Assembly: GCF_007595705.1 (NCBI RefSeq)
Contig: NZ_NISY01000002.1
Span: 186,001 to 250,000 of the forward strand
Origin: Streptomyces sp. SAJ15
GTDB lineage: Bacteria > Actinomycetota > Actinomycetes > Streptomycetales > Streptomycetaceae
Direction: 5' to 3'
DNA: 64,000 nt
The position numbers and the translations under genes were made by a program. Numbering within the stretch: position 1 is the stretch's first letter; each line of letters begins with the position of its first letter. The notes below the pieces were generated by a model, which saw only the letters and a program-made list of their open reading frames with translations, was not told the origin of the DNA and did no database searches. Shown piece after piece: positions 43,568 through 54,387 of this stretch.

Positions 43568-44566
43568 ATGGCGAATGACCTGACCGGCCGCCACTTCCTC
43601 AAGGAGCTGGACTTCACCGCCGAGGAGTTCCGCAACCTGATCGACCTGGCCGCCGAGCTGAAGGCCGCCAAGCGCGCGGGCGAGGAGGTGCAACGGCTGC
43701 GCGGTAAGAACATCGCGCTGATCTTCGAGAAGACCTCCACCCGCACCCGCTGCGCCTTCGAGATCGCCGCCGCCGATCAGGGCGCGGCCACCACCTACCT
43801 CGATCCGGCCGGCTCGCAGATCGGGCACAAGGAGTCGGTGAAGGACACCGCGCGGGTGCTCGGCCGGATGTTCGACGGCATCGAGTACCGCGGCCACGGC
43901 CAGGGCGTCATCGAGGAGCTGGCCGCCTACGCGGGCGTCCCCGTCTACAACGGCCTCACCGACGAGTGGCACCCCACCCAGATGCTCGCGGACGTGCTCA
44001 CCATGACCGAGCACTGCGAGAAGCCGCTGCCCGAGATCGCCTACGCCTACCTCGGTGACGCCCGCTACAACATGGGCAACTCCTACCTGGTCACCGGCGC
44101 GCTGCTCGGCATGGACGTGCGCATCGTGGCCCCGCGGCTGCTCTGGCCCGACGAGACGATCGTGGCCGTGGCGCAGGAGCTGGCCGCGGCCTCCGGCGCC
44201 CGGATCACGCTCACCGAGGACGTCGCCGAAGGCGTGCGCGGCGTGGACTTCATCGCCACCGACGTGTGGGTGTCGATGGGCGAGCCGAAGGAGGTCTGGG
44301 ACGAGCGGATAGCGCTGCTCGGCCCGTACGCGGTGACCATGGACGTGCTGCGCGCCAGCGGCAACGACCAGGTCCGGTTCCTGCACTGCCTGCCCGCCTT
44401 CCACGACCTGGGCACCGATGTCGGCCGGGAGATCTACGAGCGGCACGGGCTGACCGAGCTGGAGGTGACCGACGAGGTCTTCGAGTCGAAGCACTCGGTG
44501 GTCTTCGACGAGGCGGAGAACCGCATGCACACGATCAAGGCGGTTCTCGTCGCCACGCTCTCCTAG
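43568..44566 (+). CDS. arcB: Ornithine carbamoyltransferase (catabolic type by context)
   Basis: A 332-residue enzyme interconverting citrulline plus phosphate with ornithine plus carbamoyl phosphate. The carbamoyl-phosphate site STRTRCAFE is near 58, HPTQMLAD near 138 and the ornithine loop HCLPAFHD near 274. The pairing with arcA and the C-terminal [15 protein letters not shown] favour the catabolic ArcB role, though sequence alone cannot exclude ArgF. ATG 43568 follows AGGAG. The 169-base gap after arcA holds a TAGACT hexamer at 43493 that could be a separate -10 element. Confidence 0.93.
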   Translation: MANDLTGRHFLKELDFTAEEFRNLIDLAAELKAAKRAGEEVQRLRGKNIALIFEKTSTRTRCAFEIAAADQGAATTYLDPAGSQIGHKESVKDTARVLGRMFDGIEYRGHGQGVIEELAAYAGVPVYNGLTDEWHPTQMLADVLTMTEHCEKPLPEIAYAYLGDARYNMGNSYLVTGALLGMDVRIVAPRLLWPDETIVAVAQELAAASGARITLTEDVAEGVRGVDFIATDVWVSMGEPKEVWDERIALLGPYAVTMDVLRASGNDQVRFLHCLPAFHDLGTDVGREIYERHGLTELEVTDEVFESKHSVVFDEAENRMHTIKAVLVATLS

Positions 44567-44572
44567 GTACGC

Positions 44573-44604
44573 GACCGCGCGGTCGTGGGCTCGGCCGCGC
44601 GGTC
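44573..44604. terminator. Bidirectional terminator between arcB and the ATPase gene
   Basis: A 10-bp stem, GACCGCGCGG at 44573-44582 with its complement at 44595-44604, sits between two converging genes. A self-complementary CGACCGCGCGGTCG overlaps the left arm, allowing alternative folding. Confidence 0.65.
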
Positions 44605-44610
44605 TTCGAC

Positions 44611-45081
44611 TCACTCCTCGGACGGCGGCAGGACGAACCAGACCGCCTTTCCGTGCGGGGTGGGGCGGTAGCCGGAGTCCATGCTCAGCGTGCGGATGAG
44701 CAGCAGGCCGCGGCCGCGCTCGTCCAGGGGATGCGGTTCGGGGTGCGGCTCCGGCTGCCCGAGCCTGCCGGGCGGGGCGGGGTCGCGGTCGTGCACCTCG
44801 ACCTGGAAGCCGTCCGGCATCAGCTCCACCGCCAGCTCGATCGGCTCGTCGCCCGTGGTGTGCTCGACCGCGTTCGCCACCAGCTCGCAGGTGAGCAGCT
44901 CCGCCGTGTCGTAGTCGGTGCGTACTCCCAGGTCCGCCAGCACGCTGCGGATCATCGCCCGGGCCATCGGCACCGCCTCCGCGGAGTGGGGGAGCGCGAT
45001 GCGCCAGACGGCGCCGGCGGCGGCGGGCGAATCGGCTTCGGGGCGCGGGGCGGAGTCGGGGTCGGGCAAGGTCTCGTCCAG
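44611..45081 (-). CDS. RsbW-type ATP-binding (anti-sigma-like) protein
   Basis: About 156 residues with a GHKL/HATPase_c_2 fold as in anti-sigma-factor kinases and the many small Streptomyces regulators of this type. ELLTCELVANAVEH near 75 is the N-box with Glu and Asn; ERGRGLLLI near 127 is the G-box. It may bind an anti-sigma antagonist or simply ATP; the partner is not in the window. The start is unclear: no ATG or GTG lies close upstream in frame. CTG 45081 is given provisionally, with AGAAGGGGG 12 bases before it. The open frame extends to 45441. The rest of 45082-45322 shows no other gene. Confidence 0.7.
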   Translation of the reverse strand: MDETLPDPDSAPRPEADSPAAAGAVWRIALPHSAEAVPMARAMIRSVLADLGVRTDYDTAELLTCELVANAVEHTTGDEPIELAVELMPDGFQVEVHDRDPAPPGRLGQPEPHPEPHPLDERGRGLLLIRTLSMDSGYRPTPHGKAVWFVLPPSEE

Positions 45082-45322
45082 GTGCGTGTCGGTCCCCCTT
45101 CTCCCACAGTACGGAGGTTGCGCACGGGGTGGCAGGGGCGGGAGTGCCGTGCTGCGGGAACGTATGCCGTTCCTTTGCCACTTCGAGGGCCGCAAAGCTA
45201 TCGCGCACTCCTGACGACAGTCACGCTTCGGTGATAACTTCACGGGGCCAGGACCCGCCACCGCAACCAGCCGGCCGCCGCCCCGCCCGGGCCGACGCCC
45301 GGCGGCAGGGAGGCCGCGCGTC

Positions 45323-46150
45323 ATGAGTCCCTTCACCGGATCGGCGTCCCGGACGGAGCGCTGGCGGCATCTGCGGGTCTCCCATGAGGCCGGGGTCGCC
45401 ACCGTCACCCTCGACCGCCCCGCCAGGCTCAACGCGCTCACCTTCGGCGCCTACGCCGATCTGCGCGACCTGGTCGCCGAACTGGCCCGGGAGCGCTCCG
45501 TGCGCGCCCTGGTCCTCGGCGGCGCCGGCCGTGGCTTCTGCTCCGGCGGCGATGTCGAGGAGATCATCGGCGCAACCCTGGCCCTGGACGCCGGGGCGCT
45601 GCTGGACTTCAACCGGATGACCGGGCAGGTGGTCCGCGCGCTGCGGGAGTGCCCCTTCCCGGTGATCGCGGCGGTGCACGGGGTGGCCGCAGGTGCCGGC
45701 GCGGTGCTCGCCCTGGCCGCCGACTTCCGGGTGGCCGACCCCACCGCCCGCTTCGCCTTCCTCTTCACCTCCGTCGGCCTCTCCGGCGGCGACATGGGCG
45801 CCGCCTACCTGCTGCCGCGGGTGGTCGGGCTCGGCCACGCCACCCGGCTGCTGATACTCGGCGAACCGGTCCCCGCCGCCGAGGCCGAGCGCATCGGACT
45901 GATCAGCCGGCTGACGGCCGAGGGTGAGGCCGACCGCGAGGCCGCCGCCCTGGCCGCCCGGCTCGCCGCCGGCCCCACGCTCGCCTACGCCCAGACCAAG
46001 GCGCTGCTGACCGCCGAGCTCGACATGCCGCTGGCAGCGGCGGTCGAGCTCGACGCCGCCACCCAGGCCCTGCTCATGAACAGCGAGGACTACGCGGAGT
46101 TCCACGCCGCCTTCACCGCGAAGCGGGCCCCCGTATGGCGGGGCAGGTAG
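45323..46150 (+). CDS. Enoyl-CoA hydratase/isomerase family protein
   Basis: A 275-residue crotonase-fold enzyme. The oxyanion-hole segments are [13 protein letters not shown] near 72 and [18 protein letters not shown] near 117, with [18 protein letters not shown] near 153. Both oxyanion regions look intact. Position 153-158 has Gly/Asp rather than the classical hydratase Glu, so isomerase or ring-opening chemistry is possible. CAGGGAGG lies nine bases before ATG 45323. It overlaps or abuts the fused monooxygenase/reductase gene and should act on its CoA product. Confidence 0.85.
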   Translation: MSPFTGSASRTERWRHLRVSHEAGVATVTLDRPARLNALTFGAYADLRDLVAELARERSVRALVLGGAGRGFCSGGDVEEIIGATLALDAGALLDFNRMTGQVVRALRECPFPVIAAVHGVAAGAGAVLALAADFRVADPTARFAFLFTSVGLSGGDMGAAYLLPRVVGLGHATRLLILGEPVPAAEAERIGLISRLTAEGEADREAAALAARLAAGPTLAYAQTKALLTAELDMPLAAAVELDAATQALLMNSEDYAEFHAAFTAKRAPVWRGR

Positions 46151-46152
46151 CG

Positions 46153-48516
46153 ATGGGCATCCCCGTCGCGCCGTCCCCGAACCTCCCGGCCGCCCCGCCC
46201 CCCGCCGCGCCCGTGGCCGGGCGGGTCGCCGTCATCGGCGGCGGACCCGGTGGGTTGTACGCGGCGGCGCTGCTCAAGCGGCTCGACCCGCGCCGCGAGA
46301 TCACCGTCTGGGAGCGGAACGCGCCGGGGGACACCTTCGGCTTCGGGGTGGTGCTCTCCGACGAGACGTTGGGCGGCATCGAGCACGCGGACCCGGTGGT
46401 CTACCGCGAGCTGTGCCGGGAGTTCGTCCGCTGGGACGCCATCGACGTGGTGCACCGGGGGCGCACGCTCCGCTCGGGCGGCCACGGCTTCGCCGCGCTG
46501 GGCCGGCGCCGGCTGCTGGCCGTGCTGCACCGGCGCTGTCGCTCGCTCGGCGTCCGGCTGCGCTTCGGCTCCCCGGCCCCGCCGGCGGCCGAGCTCGCCG
46601 CCGCCCACGACCTGGTGATCGCCGCCGACGGGGTGCACAGCGCCACCCGCGACGCCCACGCCGGCGCCTTCCGCCCCCGGCTGACCGGCCATCGCTGCCG
46701 CTACATCTGGCTGGCCGTCGACGCCGCCTTCGACGCCTTCCGCTTCGAGATCGCCGAGACCGCCCACGGCGTGGTGCAGCTGCACGGCTATCCGTACGCC
46801 CGCCCGTCGCCCGGCCGCGGGGCCAGCACCGTCATCGTCGAGATGCGCGAGGAGGTGTGGCGTCGCGCCGGGCTGGACCGGTGCACCGACGCCGAGTCCG
46901 TCGAGCGGTGCGCGGCGCTGTTCGCCCACACCCTGGCGGGCCGTCCGCTGCGCTCCAACCGCTCGCGGTGGACCGCCTTCCGCACCGTCGGCAACGAGCG
47001 CTGGTCGCACGGGAACACCGTGCTGCTGGGGGACGCCGCGCACACCGCGCACTTCTCCATCGGGTCGGGCACCAAGCTGGCCATGGAGGACGCGCTGGCG
47101 CTCGCCGCCGCCTTGAGCGAGCGGCCGACGGTCGAGGAGGCGCTGGCGGCGTACGAGGCGGAGCGGCGGCCGGTGGTGGAGTCCGTCCAGCGGGCGGCCC
47201 GGGCCAGTCTGGAGTGGTTCGAGGAACTGCCCCACTACCTCGACCAGCCGCCCCGCCAGTTCGCCTTCAACCTGCTCACCCGCAGCCGCCGGGTCACCCA
47301 CGACAACCTGCGGCTGCGGGACGCAGGCTTCGTCGCGGCGGTCGAGCGGGAGGCGCGCGTGCCCCGGGGCACCCCGCCGATGTTCACCCCCTTCCGGCTG
47401 CGCGGTCTCGAGCTGCGCAACCGGGTGGTGGTCTCCCCGATGGACATGTACTCCGCCGTCGACGGCACGCCCGGCGAGTTCCACCTGGTCCACCTCGGCG
47501 CCCGAGCGCTGGGCGGCGCGGGCCTGGTGATGACGGAGATGGTCTGCGTGAGCCCCGAGGGCCGCATCACCCCGGGCTGTACGGGGCTGTACGCTCCCGA
47601 GCACGAGGCCGCCTGGCGCCGCGTCACCGACTTCGTGCACGCGTGCTCCCCGGGGGCGGCGATCGGGGTGCAGCTCGGCCACAGCGGCCGCAAGGGCTCC
47701 ACCCGGCTGATGTGGGAGGGGATCGACGAGCCGCTGCCGGCGGGGAACTGGCCCCTGGTGGCCCCGTCCGCGCTGCCCTACCGGCCCGGCCGGAGCCAGA
47801 TGCCGCGCGCCCTGGACGCCGCCGGGCTCGCGACGATCCGCGGGCAGTTCACCCGGGCGGCCCGGCGCGCCGCCCGCGCCGGGTTCGACCTGCTGGAGCT
47901 GCACTGCGCCCATGGATACCTGCTGTCCGGCTTCCTGTCCCCGCTGACCAACCGGCGCACCGACGGCTACGGCGGCAGCCCCGCCGCCCGACTGCGCTAT
48001 CCGCTGGAGGTCTTCGACGCGGTGCGCGCGGTGTGGCCGCCCGACCGCCCGATGACGGTCCGCATCTCGGCGACCGACTGGGCGCCGGGCGGGGTGACCG
48101 TCGAGGACGCGGTCGGCATCGCGGCCGCGTTCGCCGCCCACGGCGCCGACGCCGTCGACGTCTCCACCGGGCAGGTGGTGGCCGACGAGCGCCCCCGCTT
48201 CGGCCGTTCCTACCAGACCCCCTACGCCGACCGGATCCGCAACGAGCTGGGCGTGCCGGTGATCGCGGTCGGCGCCATCTCCTCCTGGGACGACGTCAAC
48301 TCCCTCGTCCTGGCCGGACGGACCGACCTGTGCGCCCTCGGCCGGCCGCACCTGTACGACCCGCACTGGACCCTGCACGCCGCGGCCGAGCAGGGGTACG
48401 AGGGGCCCGGAGCGCCCTGGCCGGTGCAGTACCGGGCGGGCAGTCGCAAGCCGCCCGGGGGGCGTACGGACGCGCCCAGGCCGCGCCTCGCGCTGGATGC
48501 GCGCCCCGGCCGCTAG
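46153..48516 (+). CDS. Fused aromatic acyl-CoA monooxygenase/reductase (2-aminobenzoyl-CoA or salicylyl-CoA type)
   Basis: A ~787-residue two-domain flavoenzyme. The N-terminal ~400 residues form a class A FAD monooxygenase: [19 protein letters not shown] near 24 and the GD motif [19 protein letters not shown] near 292. From about 408 on it is an old-yellow-enzyme barrel: [36 protein letters not shown] and [10 protein letters not shown]. This arrangement is that of bifunctional salicylyl-CoA 5-hydroxylase/oxidoreductases and of 2-aminobenzoyl-CoA monooxygenase/reductase, which hydroxylates and dearomatises the ring. The neighbouring RidA and CoA ligase favour the amino-substituted substrate. 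ATG 46153 has GGGCAGG five bases before it; ATG 46135 is in frame upstream. Confidence 0.85.
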   Translation: MGIPVAPSPNLPAAPPPAAPVAGRVAVIGGGPGGLYAAALLKRLDPRREITVWERNAPGDTFGFGVVLSDETLGGIEHADPVVYRELCREFVRWDAIDVVHRGRTLRSGGHGFAALGRRRLLAVLHRRCRSLGVRLRFGSPAPPAAELAAAHDLVIAADGVHSATRDAHAGAFRPRLTGHRCRYIWLAVDAAFDAFRFEIAETAHGVVQLHGYPYARPSPGRGASTVIVEMREEVWRRAGLDRCTDAESVERCAALFAHTLAGRPLRSNRSRWTAFRTVGNERWSHGNTVLLGDAAHTAHFSIGSGTKLAMEDALALAAALSERPTVEEALAAYEAERRPVVESVQRAARASLEWFEELPHYLDQPPRQFAFNLLTRSRRVTHDNLRLRDAGFVAAVEREARVPRGTPPMFTPFRLRGLELRNRVVVSPMDMYSAVDGTPGEFHLVHLGARALGGAGLVMTEMVCVSPEGRITPGCTGLYAPEHEAAWRRVTDFVHACSPGAAIGVQLGHSGRKGSTRLMWEGIDEPLPAGNWPLVAPSALPYRPGRSQMPRALDAAGLATIRGQFTRAARRAARAGFDLLELHCAHGYLLSGFLSPLTNRRTDGYGGSPAARLRYPLEVFDAVRAVWPPDRPMTVRISATDWAPGGVTVEDAVGIAAAFAAHGADAVDVSTGQVVADERPRFGRSYQTPYADRIRNELGVPVIAVGAISSWDDVNSLVLAGRTDLCALGRPHLYDPHWTLHAAAEQGYEGPGAPWPVQYRAGSRKPPGGRTDAPRPRLALDARPGR

Positions 48517-48641
48517 GGTGTCGGCGGGGAGCGGGGCACGTCCCCGGTGGCGGCTCCAGGGTCCTCTGGCCGTCGCCCGGGTCCTCGCCCCGCCCCCTGC
48601 CGGTCTCCCCGCCGCCGTGCGCCGCCGCAGCAGACGGCGGG

Positions 48642-49835
<1,194 letters not shown>

Positions 49836-49863
49836 TGCTTCGTCTCCTGTCCGTCCAGGCAGC

Positions 49864-49885
49864 GGGGTCGGCGGGCGCCGACCCC
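49864..49885 (-). terminator. Hairpin between paaX and tuf
   Basis: A 9-bp stem, GGGGTCGGC at 49864-49872 and its complement at 49877-49885, with a four-base loop. It lies 29 bases before the tuf start and about 100 bases after the paaX stop, so it may end the paaX transcript or form part of a tuf leader. Confidence 0.45.
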
Positions 49886-49985
49886 CAGTGCTGCGCGGAG
49901 TAACCTCCGGGTAACCGTACGTCGTCACGGGTCGCCAGGCGGCGAGGCGTGCCACGCGGGCGGCCGATCGATCGGGTCGCTCGGG

Positions 49986-50813
49986 TCAGTGCAGATGCGC
50001 CTCCGCGTAGCGGGCGCCCGCGTCCCGCAGCCGGGCGTGCAGCGCGGCGAAGACCCGCGCAGCCCTGAGCCCCGGCCAGTCGGCGGGCAGCAGCGCGGAC
50101 GGCAGCCCGGGGTCCGCGTACGGCAGCCGACGCCAGGAGTCCAGCGCCAGCAGATAGTCGCGGTACGCCTGCTGCGGATCCGCGCTGCGCCGTCGTGACC
50201 AGTGGCGCAGCACCGGCTCGTGGACGTCCAGGAAGGAGTGGTGCAGGGCGGCCAGCCGGCCCAGGTCCCACCAGCGGCTCACCGCGTGCGCGGTCGGCTC
50301 GAAGCCGGCGTGCGCGCCGCGGAAGAGGTCGACGTAGGAGGAGAGTTGCAGCCGCTCCAGGGTGTGCCGGGTCTCGTCGTAGAGGTGGGCGGGGGCGATC
50401 CACACGCCCGGCGCGGCGGTGCCGAAACCGAGCCGGGAGAGCCGGGAGCGGAGCAGATGGCGCTTGTGCCGCTCCTCCTCGGGGACCGAGAAGACGGCCA
50501 GCAGCCACCCGCCGCGGGAGCGGGCGGAGGGCCGGCCGTAGATGCGCCGGTCGCCGTCGTCCAGTAACTGGCGGGCGGCGTCCGACAGCCCGTAGGCGGC
50601 GGCGCCGGAGGCCGTGCGGTCCGGGAGCAGCAGGCCGCGCCGCTTGAGCCGGGAGACGGCCGAACGCACCGAGGGCGGGTCGACGCCGACCGAGCCCAGC
50701 AGCCGGATCAGGGCGGCCACCGGCACGGGACCGGCCGGTCGGCCGGCTGTCCCGCGCCCGTACGCGCCGTAGAAGGTGACGATCAGCGAGCGGGGGGCGT
50801 GGTGGTCACTCAC
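49986..50813 (-). CDS. paaX: PaaX-family transcriptional repressor
   Basis: A 275-residue regulator of the PaaX type, which binds aryl-CoA and controls aromatic catabolism. The N-terminal winged helix contains [20 protein letters not shown] then RLKRRGLL. The central and C-terminal parts carry [20 protein letters not shown] and [16 protein letters not shown], typical of the family. GTG 50813 overlaps the stop of the CoA ligase gene by eight bases, so ligase and repressor are co-translated. The inducer is probably the CoA thioester made by that ligase. Confidence 0.88.
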   Translation of the reverse strand: MSDHHAPRSLIVTFYGAYGRGTAGRPAGPVPVAALIRLLGSVGVDPPSVRSAVSRLKRRGLLLPDRTASGAAAYGLSDAARQLLDDGDRRIYGRPSARSRGGWLLAVFSVPEEERHKRHLLRSRLSRLGFGTAAPGVWIAPAHLYDETRHTLERLQLSSYVDLFRGAHAGFEPTAHAVSRWWDLGRLAALHHSFLDVHEPVLRHWSRRRSADPQQAYRDYLLALDSWRRLPYADPGLPSALLPADWPGLRAARVFAALHARLRDAGARYAEAHLH

Positions 50814-52437
50814 GCGGTAACTGTAAAGCGCCGTCGCGGAGTCGGAAGCGCTGCACCTTCCCGGTGGGCGTGCGAGGGAGCGCTTCCACGAAGACGATGT
50901 CGCGCGGGCACTTGTAGCCGGCCAGCTCCGATCTGATGAACTCCTTCAGGGCCGCCACGGTGTCATCCCTGCGTGGGACGCCGGGCCGGAGCACCACATG
51001 GGCGACCACGATCGCGCCGCGCCGCTCGTCCGGGCGGCCGGTGACGGCGGCCTCCAGCACGTCGGGGTGGCGCAGCAGCGCCTCCTCCACCTCGGGCCCG
51101 GCGATGTTGTGCCCGGCCGAGATGATCATGTCGTCGGCGCGGGCGACGAAGCGGAAGTAGCCGTCCTGGTCGCGGACGTAGGTGTCCCCGGTGAGGTTCC
51201 AGCCCTCGCGTACGTACGCGCGCTGGCGGGCGTCGGCCAGGTAGCGGCAGCCGGTCGGCCCGCGCACCGCCAGCAGCCCCGGAGTGCCGTCCGGCACCGG
51301 CCGGCCCTCGGTGTCCACCACCCGCGCCTGGTAGCCGGGGACCGGGACGCCGGTGGTGCCCGGTCGTATCGCCTCGTCGGCGGCGGAGATGAAGATGTGC
51401 AGCAGCTCGGTCGCCCCGATGCCGTTGATGATCCGCAGCCCGGTGGCCGCGTGCCAGGCGTGCCAGGTGGCTGCCGGCAGGTTCTCCCCGGCGGACACGC
51501 AGCGGCGCAGGCTGGAGACGTCGTACGAGCCCAGCCGGTCGAGCATCGCGCGGTAGGCGGTGGGCGCGGTGAACAGCACGGAGACGCGGTGGCGCGCGAT
51601 GTCGTCCAGCAGCCGCGCCGGCCCGTGCCACTCGGTCAGCAGCGCCGAGGCGCCGGCGCGCAGCGGGAAGACCACCAGACCGCCCAGGCCGAAGGTGAAC
51701 CCCAAGGGCGGACTGCCGGCGAACACATCGTCGGGACGGGGCCGGAGCACCTGTGCCGAGAAGGTGTCGGCGATGGCGAGCACGTCACGGTGGAAGTGGA
51801 CACAGCCCTTGGGCTTGCCGGTGGTGCCCGAGGTGAAGGCGATCAGCGCCACGTCATCGGCGGAGGTCGCCACCGCCGGGTACCCGGTGGGCTTGGCCGC
51901 CGCCAGCCGCAACAGGTCGTCGGCGCGGCGCCCGCCGAACTCGGCGGTGCGCAGCCCCGGCACGGCGGCGCGCGCCAGTTCGTCCGCGCAGCCCGCCGCG
52001 CACAGCGCGTGCCGCACTCGCGCCAGCGCGCAGACGGTGGCCAGCTCCGGCGCGCGGTGCGCGGCCAGCACGGTCACCGCTATCGCGCCCGCCTTCATGA
52101 CGGCCAGCCAGCAGGCGGCCAACCAGGGCGAGCCGGGGCCGCGCAGCAGCACCCGGTTGCCGGGAACCACGCCCAGGTCCTCGGTGAGGACATGGGCGAT
52201 CCGATCCACGTGCGCCCGCAGTTCTCCGTAGGACCACACCTGACCGGCGGCGTCCCGCAGCGCGGGGCGGTGCGGGCCGAACTCCAAGGCGGTGCGGTCC
52301 AGCAGCTCGGACCCGCAGTTGAGCCGGTCGGGGTAGCGGTGGCCCGGGGCGATCGGCAGCAGCCGCGGCCACTCGGCGGCGGGCGGCAGCCGGTCCCGGG
52401 CGAAGGTGTCGATGTGCGCGGACGGCATGAGCTCCAT
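50806..52437 (-). CDS. Benzoate/2-aminobenzoate-CoA ligase family enzyme
   Basis: A 543-residue AMP-forming acyl-CoA synthetase. The adenylation motifs are TSGTTGKPKG near 211, NGIGATELLHIFIS near 342 and LTGDTYVRDQDGYF near 425. The final catalytic Lys lies in PRTPTGKVQR near 528. The NGIGATE form and overall sequence fit the benzoate-CoA ligase family. It would activate the aromatic acid that enters the pathway. ATG 52437 has AGGAGG ten bases upstream. It is divergent from the acyl-CoA dehydrogenase gene, with a shared promoter region at 52438-52574. Confidence 0.87.
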   Translation of the reverse strand: MELMPSAHIDTFARDRLPPAAEWPRLLPIAPGHRYPDRLNCGSELLDRTALEFGPHRPALRDAAGQVWSYGELRAHVDRIAHVLTEDLGVVPGNRVLLRGPGSPWLAACWLAVMKAGAIAVTVLAAHRAPELATVCALARVRHALCAAGCADELARAAVPGLRTAEFGGRRADDLLRLAAAKPTGYPAVATSADDVALIAFTSGTTGKPKGCVHFHRDVLAIADTFSAQVLRPRPDDVFAGSPPLGFTFGLGGLVVFPLRAGASALLTEWHGPARLLDDIARHRVSVLFTAPTAYRAMLDRLGSYDVSSLRRCVSAGENLPAATWHAWHAATGLRIINGIGATELLHIFISAADEAIRPGTTGVPVPGYQARVVDTEGRPVPDGTPGLLAVRGPTGCRYLADARQRAYVREGWNLTGDTYVRDQDGYFRFVARADDMIISAGHNIAGPEVEEALLRHPDVLEAAVTGRPDERRGAIVVAHVVLRPGVPRRDDTVAALKEFIRSELAGYKCPRDIVFVEALPRTPTGKVQRFRLRDGALQLPRE

Positions 52438-52512
52438 CGCTGACGCGCCTCCTCTGCCGGGCCGTTCACCGAGCCGTGCATCTGCCGCGAAGCCGCTCCC
52501 TCAGCGTAACGT

Positions 52513-52531
52513 GTTGATGACGGCAGTCAAC
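52513..52531. promoter_or_regulatory. Inverted repeat in the ligase/dehydrogenase divergent promoter
   Basis: GTTGA at 52513-52517 and TCAAC at 52527-52531 flank nine bases (TGACGGCAG), inside the only gap between the two divergent catabolic transcripts. It is a plausible PaaX operator by position. The match to published PaaX sites is not close. Confidence 0.35.
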
Positions 52532-52574
52532 GGTCCGCGATACTCGCCGCGGACGGATGACAGGGAGGGCGCCC

Positions 52575-53906
52575 GTGTCGGACCCCGCGGTCTTCGCTCT
52601 GGACCCCGCACAGCGCCGCTGGTGCGGCGAACTGCGCGCACTGGCCGCCGAGCGGCTCCGCCCCCTCGCGGAGCGGTCGGAACCCGGTCGCGTCAACCGC
52701 CCGTTGGTCGAGGCGCTCGGCGAACTCGGGCTCCTGGCCCGACTGTTGCCCGCGGACGGCCCGGTGCGCGCCCTCACCCTGTGCCTGCTGCGGGAGTCCC
52801 TGGCCCGGGAGTGCACCGAGGCCGAGACCGCCCTCGCCCTCCAGGGACTCGGCGCCTACCCCCTCGTGCTCGCCGGCACCCCCGCCCAACGGGCCCGCTG
52901 GCTCCCCGCGGTCCGCGCCGGCCGCGCCGTCGCCGCCTTCGCGCTCAGCGAGCCGGAGGCGGGCAGCGACGCGGCGGCCCTGGCGCTGCGCGCCGAGGCC
53001 GTACGGGCGGCCGACGGTGCCGACGGTGGGGAGTCGGGCGACGCGGCGGCCCGAGCAGGCGGCGGCCCCCGGCCCGGCCGGGGCACCACCGGCGAAGGCG
53101 GTACGGCCGGCCGGGTCGCGGGCGGGGCGGCGGCCACGCCCACCGCGGGTGAGGCCGCGGCCCCGGCGGGCACCCCGGCGGTCTGCCCCGCCGCCGCGCG
53201 CGGGCGCGGCGGCTGGCGACTGACCGGCGAGAAGTGCTGGATCTCCAACGCCCCCGACGCGGACGTCTACACCGTCTTCGCGCGGACCGGCGAGGGCGCC
53301 CGCTCCCGCGGCGTCACCGCCTTCCTGGTCCCCGCCGACCGCCCCGGGCTGACGGGGGAGCGGCTGGAGATGCTCAGCCCGCACCCGATCGGCACGCTCA
53401 CCTTCGACGGGGTGCCGGTCGGCGCCGACGACGTCCTGGGCGCCCCCGGCGAGGGCTTCCGCCTCGCCATGCGCACCCTCAACTTGCTGCGCCCCAGCGT
53501 CGGCGCGTTCGCCGTCGGCATGGCCCAGGCCGCGCTGGACGCCGCGCTCGACCACGCCGCGCAACGCACCGCCTTCGGCGGCCCGCTGAAGGACCTCCAG
53601 TCGGTGGCGCACCGGCTCGCCGAGATGGCCACCCGCACCGAGGCCGCCCGGCTGCTGGTCTACGCGGCGGCCGCCGGCTACGACGCCGGAGCGCCCGACG
53701 TCGCCCTGCGCTCGGCCATGGCCAAGCTGCTGGCCACCGAGACGGCCCAGTACGTGGTCGACGCCGCCGTGCAGATCCACGGCGCCCGCGCGCTGCGCCG
53801 CGGCCATCCGCTCGAACACCTCTACCGCGAGGTCCGCGCCCCGCGCATCTACGAGGGGGCCACCGAGGTGCAGCGCACCCTCATCGCCAAGGAGCTCTAC
53901 CGATGA
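52575..53906 (+). CDS. Acyl-CoA dehydrogenase with low-complexity insertion
   Basis: A 443-residue FAD acyl-CoA dehydrogenase. Landmarks are EPEAGSDAAALAL near 130, WRLTGEKCWISNAP near 214, ARTGEGARSRGVTAFLVP in the middle domain, RTAFGGPLKDLQSVAHRLAE near 331 and IYEGATEVQRTL near 427, whose Glu is the usual catalytic base region. Between GSDAA and WRLTGEK there are about 70 Gly/Ala/Arg-rich residues where the family normally has 5-15, explaining the excess length. GTG 52575 is preferred, with GGGAGG six bases upstream; ATG 52557 is in frame. It overlaps the RidA gene by ATGA. It probably oxidises an alicyclic CoA intermediate of the pathway. Confidence 0.88.
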   Translation: MSDPAVFALDPAQRRWCGELRALAAERLRPLAERSEPGRVNRPLVEALGELGLLARLLPADGPVRALTLCLLRESLARECTEAETALALQGLGAYPLVLAGTPAQRARWLPAVRAGRAVAAFALSEPEAGSDAAALALRAEAVRAADGADGGESGDAAARAGGGPRPGRGTTGEGGTAGRVAGGAAATPTAGEAAAPAGTPAVCPAAARGRGGWRLTGEKCWISNAPDADVYTVFARTGEGARSRGVTAFLVPADRPGLTGERLEMLSPHPIGTLTFDGVPVGADDVLGAPGEGFRLAMRTLNLLRPSVGAFAVGMAQAALDAALDHAAQRTAFGGPLKDLQSVAHRLAEMATRTEAARLLVYAAAAGYDAGAPDVALRSAMAKLLATETAQYVVDAAVQIHGARALRRGHPLEHLYREVRAPRIYEGATEVQRTLIAKELYR

Positions 53907-54301
53907 CCCTCCACCGGCTCAACCCCCCGGAGCTCTCCCCGCCCACCGGCTTCAGCCACGCGGTCACGGCCACCGGCGGCCGCCTGGTCTTCCTGGCCGG
54001 TCAGACCGCGCTCGACCGGGAGGGAACGGTCGTCGAGGGCGATCTGACGGCCCAGTTCCGGCAGGCCCTGGCCAACCTGCTGACCGCCCTCGCCGCCGCC
54101 GGCGGCACCCCGGCCCATCTGGCCCGCCTCACCGTCCACACCACCGACGCGGCCGGCTACCGCGCGCGGAGCCGGGAGTTGGGCCGGATCTGGCGCGAAC
54201 TGGCCGGCCGCGACTACCCGGCGATGGCGGTCATCGGCGTCGTACGCCTGTGGGACCGGGCGGCCCTGGTCGAACTGGACGGCATCGCCGTACTGCCCTG
54301 A
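53903..54301 (+). CDS. RidA-family (YjgF/YER057c) protein
   Basis: A 132-residue RidA-like protein: GGRLVFLAGQTALDREGTVV near 26 and VIGVVRLWDRAALVELDGIA at the end. Members hydrolyse enamine/imine intermediates to ketone and ammonia when the conserved Arg is present; an Arg is seen in VVRLWDR. In this cluster it could release ammonia from an amino-substituted CoA intermediate, supporting 2-aminobenzoate as substrate. It is coupled to the dehydrogenase by ATGA overlap and followed by a terminator. Confidence 0.87.
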   Translation: MTLHRLNPPELSPPTGFSHAVTATGGRLVFLAGQTALDREGTVVEGDLTAQFRQALANLLTALAAAGGTPAHLARLTVHTTDAAGYRARSRELGRIWRELAGRDYPAMAVIGVVRLWDRAALVELDGIAVLP

Positions 54302-54339
54302 CCGACCGCCGGTAAGCCGACGGGCCGCCGGTAAGCCGA

Positions 54340-54371
54340 CGGGCCGCCGGTTCCGTTCCGCCGGCGGCCCG
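54340..54371. terminator. Bidirectional terminator between the RidA gene and murA
   Basis: An 11-bp stem, CGGGCCGCCGG at 54340-54350 with its complement at 54361-54371 and a 10-base loop, lies between converging genes. A direct repeat of the left arm with GTAAGCCGA precedes it. Confidence 0.75.
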
Positions 54372-54387
54372 TCCACTCCCCCGGGAC

